From SCGC-AG-212-J23 sp035649175 (GTDB lineage Bacteria; Pseudomonadota; Gammaproteobacteria; Burkholderiales; SG8-39): 43,162 bases of DNA. Each line of letters opens with the position of its first letter. The stretch's first letter is position 1. Under the pieces are notes generated by a model. That model did not search any database and had not been told where the DNA came from. It saw only the letters and a program-made list of their open reading frames with translations. The DNA lies in assembly GCA_035649175.1 (NCBI GenBank), contig DASRKB010000065.1:1-43162 (forward strand), in the 5' to 3' direction. The translations under genes and the position numbers were made by a program. Shown here in pieces: positions 1 to 11,416 of the stretch.

Positions 1-1
1 C

Positions 2-469
2 CTGTGCGCCCTCGCGCTCAACGAGCTCGTCGCCACGCGAGAGCGCGAGGGCGCCAGGCTTTCCCAGGCGGTAGCGGAGCGCGTAATGGAGATGCGCCGG
101 CGCATCGAGGAGGCGGCGCCGCTGGTGCCCGAAGCAGTTCAGAGCTATCAAAGCAGGATCGCCGAGAAGCTGAAGGAAGCCATTGGCTCGGGCGACGACG
201 AGCGCATCCGCGTGGAGGTCGCCCTGTTTGCCGCGAAAAGCGACGTGGGGGAGGAGATCGACCGGCTGCGCGCCCACCTTGCGGAGGTCGAGCGGACGCT
301 TTCGCGCGGCGGCGCGGCGGGAAAGCGCCTGGACTTCCTCGCGCAGGAGCTCAACCGAGAGGCCAACACCCTCGCCTCCAAGGCCGCGAGCCAGCCGCTC
401 TCCGATTGCGCCCTCGAGCTCAAGCTCCTTGTCGAGCAGATACGCGAGCAGGTGCAGAACATCGAATGA
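2..469 (+). CDS. yicC: YicC family protein, C-terminal part (5' truncated by window edge)
   Basis: The reading frame is open from the left edge and ends at TGA 467-469. The C-terminal segment carries the family signature: GKRLDFLAQELNRE, then NTLASKA, then ALELKLLVEQIREQ with a short tail. This is the conserved YicC/DUF1732 C-terminus. E. coli YicC has been described as an endoribonuclease or RNase adaptor; that role is family knowledge and is not visible here. Only about 155 residues are present, so the N-terminal YicC domain lies outside the window. The stop overlaps the gmk start as ATGA, which fits the common proteobacterial order yicC-gmk. Confidence 0.93.
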   Translation: MCALALNELVATREREGARLSQAVAERVMEMRRRIEEAAPLVPEAVQSYQSRIAEKLKEAIGSGDDERIRVEVALFAAKSDVGEEIDRLRAHLAEVERTLSRGGAAGKRLDFLAQELNREANTLASKAASQPLSDCALELKLLVEQIREQVQNIE

Positions 470-1047
470 GCGGCAGACTCTTCGTGGTGACCGCGCCTTC
501 CGGTGCCGGCAAGACTTCGCTGATCAACGCGCTCCTGAAGGACGATCCGAGGCTCAGGCTCTCCATCTCGTACACCACGCGCGGGCCGCGACCCGGGGAG
601 CAGGACGGCCGCGATTACCACTTCGTCGACGAGCCGACCTTCCTTAGCATGCGCGAGCGTGGGGAGTTCCTTGAAAGCGCCGAGGTTCACGGCTTCCACT
701 ACGGCACTTCGAAGAAGGCCATCTCGAACACCCTGGAGCAAGGAAACGATCTCATCCTCGAGATCGACTGGCAGGGCGCGCGCCAGGTGCGGGCGCTTTA
801 TCCCGGATGCGTGGGCGTCTTCATCCATCCTCCCTCGGTCGAGGAGCTTGAGCGACGCATGCGAGGCAGGGGGCAGGACTCCGAGGCGGTGATCCGCCGT
901 CGAGTGCAGAACGCCCGCGAGGAGCTCACGCATGCCGGGGAGTTTCAATACGCTATAATTAACAAGGACTTCGACACCGCCCGGCAGCAGCTGGCGGACA
1001 TCATCCGACAGGAAAGAGCGAGACCCCATGGCGCGCATCACCGTTGA
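466..1047 (+). CDS. gmk: Guanylate kinase
   Basis: This 193-residue protein phosphorylates GMP to GDP with ATP in the cytosol. The P-loop APSGAGKT is at residues 10-17. The GMP-binding segment TTRGPRPGEQDGRDYHFV follows at about 42-59, then EIDWQGARQV, the lid region with RMRGRGQDSE, and the C-terminal YAIINKDFD motif. Length matches bacterial Gmk (about 200 residues). The start ATG 466 overlaps the yicC stop. The same frame is open further upstream, but that part is out of frame with yicC and is not coding. The 3' end overlaps rpoZ by 20 bp, so gmk and rpoZ are probably co-transcribed and translationally linked. Confidence 0.97.
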   Translation: MSGRLFVVTAPSGAGKTSLINALLKDDPRLRLSISYTTRGPRPGEQDGRDYHFVDEPTFLSMRERGEFLESAEVHGFHYGTSKKAISNTLEQGNDLILEIDWQGARQVRALYPGCVGVFIHPPSVEELERRMRGRGQDSEAVIRRRVQNAREELTHAGEFQYAIINKDFDTARQQLADIIRQERARPHGAHHR

Positions 1048-1255
1048 CGACTGCCTCAAGAGGATTTCCAACCGGTTCCACCTCACGCTGGCGGCCACCT
1101 ACCGCGCCCGCCAGCTCAGCGCCGGCGCCTCCCCACTCGTGGAGCCCAATCGCGACAAATCGACCGTCATCGCGCTGCGCGAGATCGCGAGCGGCAAAGT
1201 GGGCACCGAGGTGCTCAAGCGCAACGCCACGCCGCCGGCCGCCCCTACCCTCTAG
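1028..1255 (+). CDS. rpoZ: RNA polymerase omega subunit
   Basis: This 75-residue protein begins MARITVDDCLKRI, the omega signature. It continues with NRFHLTLAATYRARQL and the VIALREIASGKV helix. Omega helps assemble RNA polymerase by binding beta-prime and, in proteobacteria, contributes to the ppGpp binding site. That links it functionally to spoT, which begins 19 bp downstream. The gene starts inside the end of gmk. Length is at the short end for the family (E. coli 91 residues), with a short Ala/Pro-rich tail after the conserved core. Confidence 0.96.
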   Translation: MARITVDDCLKRISNRFHLTLAATYRARQLSAGASPLVEPNRDKSTVIALREIASGKVGTEVLKRNATPPAAPTL

Positions 1256-1274
1256 ATTTCGGTAATCTGAGGCT

Positions 1275-3386
1275 ATGGCCGCGGCCGTAGCCCTCCCCGA
1301 CCCTGCACGCTTCGCCTACCTGAAGGCGAAGGACGTCGCGCGGCTCACCGAGGCGTACCGCTTCTCCGAGGCGGCGCACGCCGGGCAGACGCGGCAGTCC
1401 GGGGATCCCTACATCTCGCATCCCTTGGCGGTCGCGGAGATCCTCGCCGGCTGGCACCTCGACGGCCAGACGCTCATGGCGGCGCTGCTGCACGACGTGA
1501 CGGAGGACACCTCGGTCACGAACGACGAGATCTCCGACACCTTCGGCAAGCCGGTCGCGGAGCTCGTCGACGGCGTCTCCAAGCTCGACCGCATCGAGCT
1601 CCAGTCGGCGGAGGACGCGCAGGCCGAGAACTTCCGCAAGATGCTTCTCGCCATGGCGCGCGACGTGCGCGTCATCCTCATCAAGCTCGCCGACCGCCTG
1701 CACAACATGCGCACGCTCGGGGCCGTGCCGCCCCCCAAGCGCCGGCGCGTCGCCCGCGAAACGATGGAGATCTATGCCCCCATCGCCAATCGCCTCGGCC
1801 TGAATACGCTTTACCACGAGCTGCAGGAGCTCGCGTTCTCCCATCTGTACCCGCTGCGCTACCGGGTCCTCGCCAAAGCCACCGCCGCCGCGCGCGGGAA
1901 CCGGCGCGAGATGATTGGCAGAACTCTTGAGGCGATCAAGAAGAGGCTTGCCGCCGCCGGCATCCGCGCCACGGTGCACGGGCGCCAGAAACACGTCTAT
2001 TCGACCTACCGCAAGATGATCGAGAAGCACCTCTCTTTCTCCGAGGTGCACGACATCTTCGGTTGCCGGGTGGTCGTGGCCGACGTCCCCTCCTGCTACC
2101 TCGCCCTTGGCGCGATGCACGCGCTCTACAAGCCGATCCCCGGAAAGTTCAAGGACTACATCGCCATCCCCAAGGCCAACGGCTACCAGTCCATCCATAC
2201 CGACCTGATCGGTCCCTACGGCGTGCCGGTGGAGGTGCAGGTTCGCACCGAGCAGATGCACCGGCTGGCGGAGTCGGGCGTGGCCTCGCACTGGATGTAC
2301 AAGGACGACACCGACAAGCTCTCGGAGCTGCAAAAGCAGACGCACCGGTGGCTGCAGTCGCTGCTCGAGATCCAGCACCAGTCGGGCGACCCGCGGGAGT
2401 TTCTCGAGCACGTGAAAGTCGACCTCTTCCCCGACGAAGTCTACGTCTTCACTCCCAAGGGCCGTATCCTGTCGCTGCCCCGAGGCGCGACCGCCGTCGA
2501 CTTCGCCTATGCCGTGCACACCGACATCGGCAACCGCTGCGTCGCCGTCAAGGTGAACGGCGAGCTCGTGCCGCTGCGCACCGAGCTGCGCAACGGCGAC
2601 CGCGTCGAGATCATCACCGCGAGCCACGCCAAGCCGAACCCGGGATGGCTGCAGTACGTACGCACGGGCAAGGCGCGCTCGAACATCCGGCACTTCCTGA
2701 AGACCATGCAGTACGATGAATCGGCCAGGCTAGGGGAGCGGCTGCTCGACCAGGCGCTCAAGGCGCTCAGAACCTCGCTGGCCGAAGTCGACGACGCGAG
2801 CTGGGAGCGCGTAGTGCGCGACAGCGGCGCCCGCTCGAAAGAGGAGCTGCTCGCCGACCTGGGCCTGGGCAAGCGCCTGCCGGCGGTGGTCGCGCGCCGG
2901 CTCGTCAGGAAGACGGACCTTGACGAGGCGAAGGGGGCCGGCAGCATCACCATCCGAGGTACCGAGGGCATGGCGGTGCAGCTCGCGACCTGCTGTCGGC
3001 CCATCCCGGGCGATGCGATCGTCGGGTCGATCAAGAAGGGGCAGGGCCTCGTGGTGCACGCGGAGGAGTGCGGCGCGAGCCTGCGCTCGCGCAAGAACGA
3101 GCCCGATCAGTGGATCGATGTGGAATGGGACCCGCGCACGACGCGCCTCTTCCAGGCGGCGATCGCCGTTACGGTGGAGAACCAGCGCGGCGTGCTCGCC
3201 AGGGTGGCCTCCGCTATCGCGGAAGCCGGCTCCAACATCGACTCCATCAGCATGGGTGAGGACCGCGCGGTGTTCACTACGATGAACTTCGTGCTGGAAG
3301 TGGCGAATCGCCAGCACCTCGCGCGCGTCATGCGCGCCCTGCGCCGCCTCCCCGACGTCAAGAAGCTCGCGCGCACACGCGAGTAG
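1275..3386 (+). CDS. spoT: Bifunctional (p)ppGpp synthetase/hydrolase, RelA/SpoT family
   Basis: This 703-residue long RSH protein makes and degrades (p)ppGpp. The N-terminal HD hydrolase domain is intact: H35, H49 and the HDVTED motif at 73-78 are present. These are degenerate in RelA-type enzymes, which supports the SpoT assignment. The synthetase domain follows, with KFKDYIAIPKANGYQSIHT near residues 288-306 and EVQVRT near 318. The basic KxKD rather than acidic ExDD form also fits SpoT/Rel. A TGS domain begins near 388 (DEVYVFTPKGRI), and a C-terminal ACT domain lies at about 630-700. The start ATG 1275 gives a normal N-terminus. The stop lies 4 bp from the stop of the converging beta-barrel gene. 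Confidence 0.95.
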   Translation: MAAAVALPDPARFAYLKAKDVARLTEAYRFSEAAHAGQTRQSGDPYISHPLAVAEILAGWHLDGQTLMAALLHDVTEDTSVTNDEISDTFGKPVAELVDGVSKLDRIELQSAEDAQAENFRKMLLAMARDVRVILIKLADRLHNMRTLGAVPPPKRRRVARETMEIYAPIANRLGLNTLYHELQELAFSHLYPLRYRVLAKATAAARGNRREMIGRTLEAIKKRLAAAGIRATVHGRQKHVYSTYRKMIEKHLSFSEVHDIFGCRVVVADVPSCYLALGAMHALYKPIPGKFKDYIAIPKANGYQSIHTDLIGPYGVPVEVQVRTEQMHRLAESGVASHWMYKDDTDKLSELQKQTHRWLQSLLEIQHQSGDPREFLEHVKVDLFPDEVYVFTPKGRILSLPRGATAVDFAYAVHTDIGNRCVAVKVNGELVPLRTELRNGDRVEIITASHAKPNPGWLQYVRTGKARSNIRHFLKTMQYDESARLGERLLDQALKALRTSLAEVDDASWERVVRDSGARSKEELLADLGLGKRLPAVVARRLVRKTDLDEAKGAGSITIRGTEGMAVQLATCCRPIPGDAIVGSIKKGQGLVVHAEECGASLRSRKNEPDQWIDVEWDPRTTRLFQAAIAVTVENQRGVLARVASAIAEAGSNIDSISMGEDRAVFTTMNFVLEVANRQHLARVMRALRRLPDVKKLARTRE

Positions 3387-3390
3387 AACG

Positions 3391-4293
3391 CTACCAGCGA
3401 CCCGAGAAGCTGACGGTCACGCCGGTCCGGCGCGTCTCGATCTCGTTGACCGGGACGGTCACCCCCGCGAGCGCCACGTCGGCATCGACCGAGCGCAGCT
3501 GCCAGTGGCGCAGCCCGATACCGATCTCGGTGCCTGGCCGCAGCGCATGGCGAAGCTCCAGGTCGAGCTGCACGCCCCCGCCGGTCCCGGTGGTGATGAC
3601 ATTCGGCGTCGGTCCGAGGTCGGTTCGCAGGTGGTGGCTGTCCTCGTTGCGCACGTTCGAATAGGGGATGAATGCCACATCGGCGGCGAGCCTCGTGGCA
3701 GAGCCAAAGCGGGCCTGCAAGCCGAGCCCCACGCGTAAGGAGCGCCAGCGCACGTCGTTCGTGATGACCAGCGTCCCCTCGGATATCTGGATCGGTCCCA
3801 CCGTCGCGTCGGCGCCGAAGGCGTCGAGGGTTTCGGACCATTGCTGGAAGCCGATGAAGCCCTCCAGCCATGGCGAGCCTCGGGCACTGCGCCAGAGCTC
3901 CCGCCCGGCGTCGAGCGTGAAGTGGGAAAGCCGATCTCCCCGAACCGAGGACGTGGTGTCCGAGAACTTCACCTGTCCAGTGGCGTAGTCCTCGTTGTCG
4001 AGGAAGCCTTTCCGGACATCGCCGATGCCGATGCTGCCCCGCAGGAACCACAGCGTGCCGAAATCGCGGCGACCGTAGATCTCGAGAGCGTGCGCATCGG
4101 TATCCTCGTAGCTCAGAACGGAGGTGGGGTTGCCCAGCGTCGGGTCCACGACGCTCGCGTTGTGGCTGAACTGGTGGTGCCCGCGGCTCAGCCAGTAGCG
4201 CACGCCGAGGTCGAAGCCGCGTTCCTGCGCGGCGACCGGCAGAGCTGCCAGCAACAGAAGGAGCGCTATCGTTCTCAGCGCACGATGCCCCAC
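3391..4293 (-). CDS. Predicted outer-membrane beta-barrel protein
   Basis: This is a 300-residue protein from a GTG start at 4293. That start gives an Arg-containing n-region followed by TIALLLLLAALPVAAQ, a clear Sec signal peptide with cleavage expected after AQ or AA. The mature part alternates polar and hydrophobic residues (GVRYWLSRG, ALEIYGRRDF, WFLRGSIGIGD, LAADVAFIPYSN) with Gly/Asn/Asp-rich turns, as in outer-membrane barrels. It ends VTVSFSGRW, with a terminal aromatic residue as in barrels recognised by BAM. No specific family was recognised. The gene begins 19 bp inside the end of the upstream dehydrogenase, so the two are probably one transcript. No strong Shine-Dalgarno precedes the GTG, consistent with translational coupling. 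Confidence 0.72.
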   Translation of the reverse strand: MGHRALRTIALLLLLAALPVAAQERGFDLGVRYWLSRGHHQFSHNASVVDPTLGNPTSVLSYEDTDAHALEIYGRRDFGTLWFLRGSIGIGDVRKGFLDNEDYATGQVKFSDTTSSVRGDRLSHFTLDAGRELWRSARGSPWLEGFIGFQQWSETLDAFGADATVGPIQISEGTLVITNDVRWRSLRVGLGLQARFGSATRLAADVAFIPYSNVRNEDSHHLRTDLGPTPNVITTGTGGGVQLDLELRHALRPGTEIGIGLRHWQLRSVDADVALAGVTVPVNEIETRRTGVTVSFSGRW

Positions 4294-5258
4294 ACTTTGG
4301 GGTTCACCAGGTGCGGCGGGCGCTCGCCGCGCAGCGCCTGGAGGATCTGATCCGCCGCGGACAGCGCCATGGCGTACAGCGCCTCGTCGGTAAGCCCGGC
4401 GATGTGGGGCGAAAGGATCAGGTTCTCGAGGCCCACGAGCGGGCTGTCCTTTGCGAGCGGCTCGTCCTCGTAGACATCGAGCGCCGCGCCGGCGATCCAC
4501 CCCTCCCGTAGGGCACGGGCAAGCGCGGGGCCCGAGACGATCGGGCCGCGGGCGGTATTGACAAGGAAGGCATGCGATCGCATGGCGCGCAGCTCGCGCT
4601 CCCCAACCATGCCGCGCGTCTGGTCGTTGAGCTCGGGGTGCATCGAGACGAAATCCGATTCGCGCCAGACTCGCTCGAGATCCGCCACCGGCTCGGCGCC
4701 CACAGCAAGCGCCTTCGCGACCGGTACGTACGGATCGTAAGCGATGACGCGCATGCGGAACGCCGCAACGCAGATGCGCGCCACCTCCTCGCCGATGTTC
4801 CCGAGGCCAACGATGCCCAGGGTCTTGCCGCGCAGCTCGGCGCGCCGGTAGCGCTTCTGCGCTGCCCATCCTTCCCCCGCGTGTGTTGCGCGGTTGAAGG
4901 GCAGCATGTTCTTGGCAAGGGCGATCATGGCGCCGACGGCGTGCTCTGCGACCGGCACGGTGCCGAAGGCCGGGTTGTTCACCACCGCGATGCCCCGCGC
5001 GGTCGCCGCCGCGACGTCGATCGCGTCGGTGCCGCGCCCCGAGGTTGAGATGATGCGCAGGTTGCGCGCGCCGGCGAGCGCCGTAGCGGGCAGCTTGTTC
5101 GGGTACCGCACGAAGGCGCCAGCCGCCTCCCGCAGTGCCCGGGTAATCGCCTCGGGGGTCGGTTGCTCGAGGACCTCGACCGGCACCTCGGCGCGCAGCC
5201 TCGCCTCGGCATCGGGGTGATACATCCGACCAATCAAAACGACTACGGGTGCCTTCAT
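4275..5258 (-). CDS. D-isomer-specific 2-hydroxyacid dehydrogenase family protein
   Basis: This 327-residue NAD-dependent oxidoreductase should interconvert a D-2-hydroxyacid and a 2-oxoacid. The nucleotide-binding GLGNIG is at 151-156 and the acidic residue D175 follows the second strand, favouring NAD over NADP. Catalytic candidates are R237 (NTARGPIV), E266 (DVYEDEP) and H285 (SPHIAG). The sequence is SerA/hydroxypyruvate-reductase-like, without the C-terminal ACT domain of SerA. It is divergent from the RraA-type aldolase gene with only 21 bp between start codons, which suggests shared control and perhaps a shared 2-oxoacid/hydroxyacid pathway. The exact substrate cannot be read from sequence. 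Confidence 0.92.
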   Translation of the reverse strand: MKAPVVVLIGRMYHPDAEARLRAEVPVEVLEQPTPEAITRALREAAGAFVRYPNKLPATALAGARNLRIISTSGRGTDAIDVAAATARGIAVVNNPAFGTVPVAEHAVGAMIALAKNMLPFNRATHAGEGWAAQKRYRRAELRGKTLGIVGLGNIGEEVARICVAAFRMRVIAYDPYVPVAKALAVGAEPVADLERVWRESDFVSMHPELNDQTRGMVGERELRAMRSHAFLVNTARGPIVSGPALARALREGWIAGAALDVYEDEPLAKDSPLVGLENLILSPHIAGLTDEALYAMALSAADQILQALRGERPPHLVNPKVWGIVR

Positions 5259-5279
5259 CGCTGGCCGTTACTATAGGGC
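5259..5279. promoter_or_regulatory. Very short divergent promoter region
   Basis: Only 21 bp separate the divergent ATGs. The segment holds TACTATAGG. On the plus strand TACTAT (5269-5274) and on the minus strand TATAGT (5270-5275) both resemble -10 boxes. Either would give a leaderless or nearly leaderless mRNA. If the true aldolase start is the internal ATG at 5310, the shared region is 51 bp. No convincing -35 element was seen in either direction. Confidence 0.3.
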
Positions 5280-5954
5280 ATGTCCAAAAACCTCATTCCC
5301 GAGTACCGCATGCTCTCCACGGCCAATGTCTCCGACGGCCTGGACCGCCTCAATATCCATGGCGCGCCACACGGCATCGGGCCACTCTGGGACACCTGCC
5401 CGAAGATCGTCGGCCCCGCGGCTACCCTGAAGCTCGTTCCGGTCGGCCAAGCGCAGGAGTCGCCGGTGCTGGGGACGCTGGAAGCGGTGAAGCGGGGACA
5501 CCCGGGGGACGTCCTGGTCATCGACCAGGGCGGGCGCATGGACGTCAACAGCTACGGCGGCGTGGCGGGCTTCACCACGCGCCACTTCGGCCTGGTGGGC
5601 TGCGTGATCGACGGCGTCACGCGCGACATCGACGAGTACAAGCAGCTCAATCTGCCCGTCTACGGCAAGGGCTTCATCCAGCAGTCGATCCGCAACCGCT
5701 GCGCGTGCGCGGGCTACGCGATCGAGGTGCAGCTCGGCGGCGTCCCGGTGCGTCCGGGCGACCTCATCATGGCGGACGAGAACGGCGTTTGCGTCGTGCC
5801 CAAGGACAGGATGGCGGAGGTGCTCGAGTTCGCCAAGCTCTTCAAGTCGATCGAAGATACGGTCGTGGAGGCCGTGCGAAGCGGCGCGGACCCCGTGGAA
5901 GCGCATCAGCGCGTGCGCTACGACATGATGACCAAGGCGGGCTACAAGCCCTGA
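5280..5954 (+). CDS. RraA-like aldolase family protein (possible 4-hydroxy-4-methyl/carboxy-2-oxoglutarate aldolase type)
   Basis: This 224-residue protein belongs to the RraA/class II HMG-CHA aldolase family. The family active-site region is present: VSDGLDRL near the N-terminus, GDVLVIDQGG at 76-85, GGVAGFTTR at 93-101, and CVIDGVTRDIDEY with D111, R115 and D116 as metal/substrate-site candidates. The later GVPVRPGDLIMADENGV segment is also typical. Enzyme members cleave 4-carboxy-4-hydroxy-2-oxoadipate or related acids to pyruvate at the end of protocatechuate or gallate meta-cleavage; RraA proper inhibits RNase E. At 224 residues with the R/D pair kept, aldolase or decarboxylase activity is the likelier role. 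ATG 5310 is an alternative start. Confidence 0.85.
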   Translation: MSKNLIPEYRMLSTANVSDGLDRLNIHGAPHGIGPLWDTCPKIVGPAATLKLVPVGQAQESPVLGTLEAVKRGHPGDVLVIDQGGRMDVNSYGGVAGFTTRHFGLVGCVIDGVTRDIDEYKQLNLPVYGKGFIQQSIRNRCACAGYAIEVQLGGVPVRPGDLIMADENGVCVVPKDRMAEVLEFAKLFKSIEDTVVEAVRSGADPVEAHQRVRYDMMTKAGYKP

Positions 5955-6154
5955 CGGATGACCAGGGCGTAAACGAGCGCCGGCACGAAGAGCAACCCCC
6001 ACCAGAGGGTGATGCCCGAGGGCGCACCAAGCGCGCCGCCGAAGGTCACGAGCGACTCGAACGACGCCCCGAGCAGGCGGCACGCGAGCCAAGCTACGCC
6101 GGCGAGCGGCGGCAGCAAGAGCGTTGCCACGATGGCGGCCATGACGAGCTTCAT
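5942..6154 (-). CDS. Small two-helix membrane protein, unknown function
   Basis: This 70-residue protein starts MKLVMAAIVATLLLPPLAGVA, giving one hydrophobic segment at about 2-28. A second follows near the C-terminus (WWGLLFVPALVYALVI). Both could span the inner membrane. The tail overlaps the end of the converging aldolase gene by 13 bp. No Shine-Dalgarno is obvious and no family was recognised. The hydrophobicity pattern is better than expected of a shadow frame, but expression is unproven. Confidence 0.45.
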   Translation of the reverse strand: MKLVMAAIVATLLLPPLAGVAWLACRLLGASFESLVTFGGALGAPSGITLWWGLLFVPALVYALVIRQGL

Positions 6155-6213
6155 CGACCGGAGAAGCTTCTATCAGAATTCATGTTCGGAGTGAGCTTGC
6201 AGATTAGCGCCCA

Positions 6214-6247
6214 ATGAAAACGCCCCGGCGGTCCGGGGCGTTTTCAT
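6214..6247 (-). terminator. Rho-independent, probably bidirectional terminator
   Basis: A perfect 15-bp stem, ATGAAAACGCCCCGG (6214-6228) and CCGGGGCGTTTTCAT (6233-6247), encloses the 4-base loop CGGT. The GC core is flanked by AAAA/TTTT, so each strand ends in a U-run. It lies 22 bp past the stop of the beta-barrel gene at 6270-6761, which it should terminate. It could also stop transcripts arriving from the left. Confidence 0.9.
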
Positions 6248-6269
6248 GATGCTGCGGTGGTTGCTCTCT

Positions 6270-6761
6270 TCAGAACTTCCAGATCGCCCCGATGTTCAGA
6301 AAATCGATGTCTTCGTCGGCCTGGTACCGTTGCCACATGGCCCTGAGACCGAGGTTGCGCCCCAGGTCGAACTGCGCGCCCACGCCCCAGGTCAGGTCAG
6401 TGCCGTCCGCGCTGCCGACGCGGCTGTCGATCTCCCAGTTCGCGAGGCCGAGCTTGCCGAGGATGTGGAAGTTATTGCCGAGCGGCCACATACCCACGCC
6501 GACGAACTCGAGCGTCGTCACTTCGGCGCTGTCCTTGTCCAAGAGGACGCCGTATCCGATCTCCCCCGCGAAGTTGCGGTGGAACTGGTAACCGCCGAGG
6601 ATCTTGAAGCCGAGGTCGTCCTCGTCACCCGCCTCTGCTTGACCAACTTCCGCGCCGACGTAAAACGCGGGCACCGCCGGGGGCGATGTCTGAGCGAACG
6701 CGCCGCCCGATAGGCCCAACGCAGCCCCGCCGAGCATCGAGACAAGCCACTTCTGAGTCAT
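6270..6761 (-). CDS. Small outer-membrane beta-barrel (OmpA-like porin family) protein
   Basis: This is a 163-residue protein from ATG 6761, preceded by AGGAAAGGAAT about 6 bases upstream, a good ribosome-binding site. Longer in-frame starts are rejected because this one gives the signal peptide MTQKWLVSMLGGAALGLSGG followed by AFAQ. The mature part shows short amphipathic strands (FYVGAEVGQAE, LGFKILGGYQF, AGEIGYGVLL, TLEFVGVGMW, LGLRAMWQRYQ) and ends IGAIWKF, the C-terminal Phe of a classic barrel. It resembles the OMP_b-brl group of eight-stranded barrels. It stands alone with its own terminator. The ligand is unknown. Confidence 0.85.
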   Translation of the reverse strand: MTQKWLVSMLGGAALGLSGGAFAQTSPPAVPAFYVGAEVGQAEAGDEDDLGFKILGGYQFHRNFAGEIGYGVLLDKDSAEVTTLEFVGVGMWPLGNNFHILGKLGLANWEIDSRVGSADGTDLTWGVGAQFDLGRNLGLRAMWQRYQADEDIDFLNIGAIWKF

Positions 6762-6970
6762 GGAACATTCCTTTCCTGTAGATGCGCGCCGAGAGCGTAC
6801 GAGCGCGCGAATGAAGCATAGGCCCGCCGGGTAGCTCCGAGGGCAACCGCAGGTGTTTTCACGACAACTATGGTGCAGATGTTGCAGGAACACAACGCCA
6901 TCACGGATTGCGACAGGCGGAGATGTGGTTTGGTTCCCTGCGTTTCTCTCGCCTGGCGGCGCCGCCACTT

Positions 6971-7341
6971 TCAGCTCTCGGGCAAGAGCGAGCGGATCGC
7001 CTTAAGGAGATCGAAGGGGCTATACGGCTTGGCGAGATAAGCGGTGGCGCCCGCCTCCTTCGCCTTCTGCTCGTCGCCCGAGAGGGCGAACGAGGTGATG
7101 GCGATGATGGGCGTGCGCGCGGTCGGCGCCTCGGCGCGCAGCCGGCGCATCGCGTCCATCCCGGAGATCTTCGGCAGCTGGATGTCCATCAGGATCAGGT
7201 CGGGACGCTTCTCCAGCGCCATGGCGACCCCGGCCTCGCCGTCGTGCGCCTCGATGAGCGCGTACGTCGTGCGCTTGAGCAGGTCGCGCACGATCTTGCG
7301 GTTCATCTCGTTGTCTTCGACGTACAGGATGGTTTTCGCGC

Positions 7342-7345
<4 letters not shown>
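6971..7345 (-). CDS. Stand-alone receiver-domain response regulator
   Basis: This 124-residue protein is a single CheY-like receiver with no output domain. The acidic pair is E10/D11 (YVEDNEMN), the phosphoacceptor is D54 (ILMDIQLP), the switch Thr is T84 (AITSFAL) and the conserved Lys is K106 (LAKPYS). The DNEMNRKI sequence is typical of receivers found in hybrid kinases and DivK-like proteins. The start overlaps the stop of the six-GAF kinase gene as ATGA, so the kinase is its probable phosphodonor. Without an output domain it must act by protein contact or pass phosphate onward. Confidence 0.95.
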
Positions 7346-11280
<3,935 letters not shown>

Positions 11281-11353
11281 CGCCGCCCTCCTCGCAGCGC
11301 ATCACAGCGTAGGCGAAGGGCGAGCCCCCGGCAAGGGGCCGAGGCGGCGCTTG

Positions 11354-11398
11354 GTTGATGTTCCCAAGGTTTTCTGGGAGCCTCCATCCCACATCAAC
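11354..11398 (+). promoter_or_regulatory. Nested inverted repeats upstream of the MFS gene
   Basis: GTTGATGT (11354-11361) and ACATCAAC (11391-11398) form a perfect 8-bp inverted repeat. Inside it TCCCA (11362-11366) and TGGGA (11375-11379) form a second pair. The structure ends 18 bp before the MFS start codon and lies in the 136-bp gap divergent from the kinase gene. It could be an operator or an mRNA leader hairpin. Confidence 0.35.
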
Positions 11399-11416
11399 GA
11401 ACGGGGGACGGATCCG

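Noticed and set aside
954..959. Perfect TATAAT inside the end of gmk, possible internal promoter for rpoZ-spoT
   Set aside because: It encodes part of the conserved YAIINKD segment of guanylate kinase, so protein constraint explains it. No -35 element lies 16-18 bp upstream.
1245..2693. Long open frame on the minus strand (482 codons) opposite spoT
   Set aside because: Composition is that of an antisense shadow in GC-rich DNA; spoT on the other strand has full domain support.
6954..6967. 14-bp GC palindrome TGGCGGCGCCGCCA just past the receiver gene as a terminator
   Set aside because: It has no loop and no T-run on the relevant strand. It may form a weak structure but cannot be called an intrinsic terminator.
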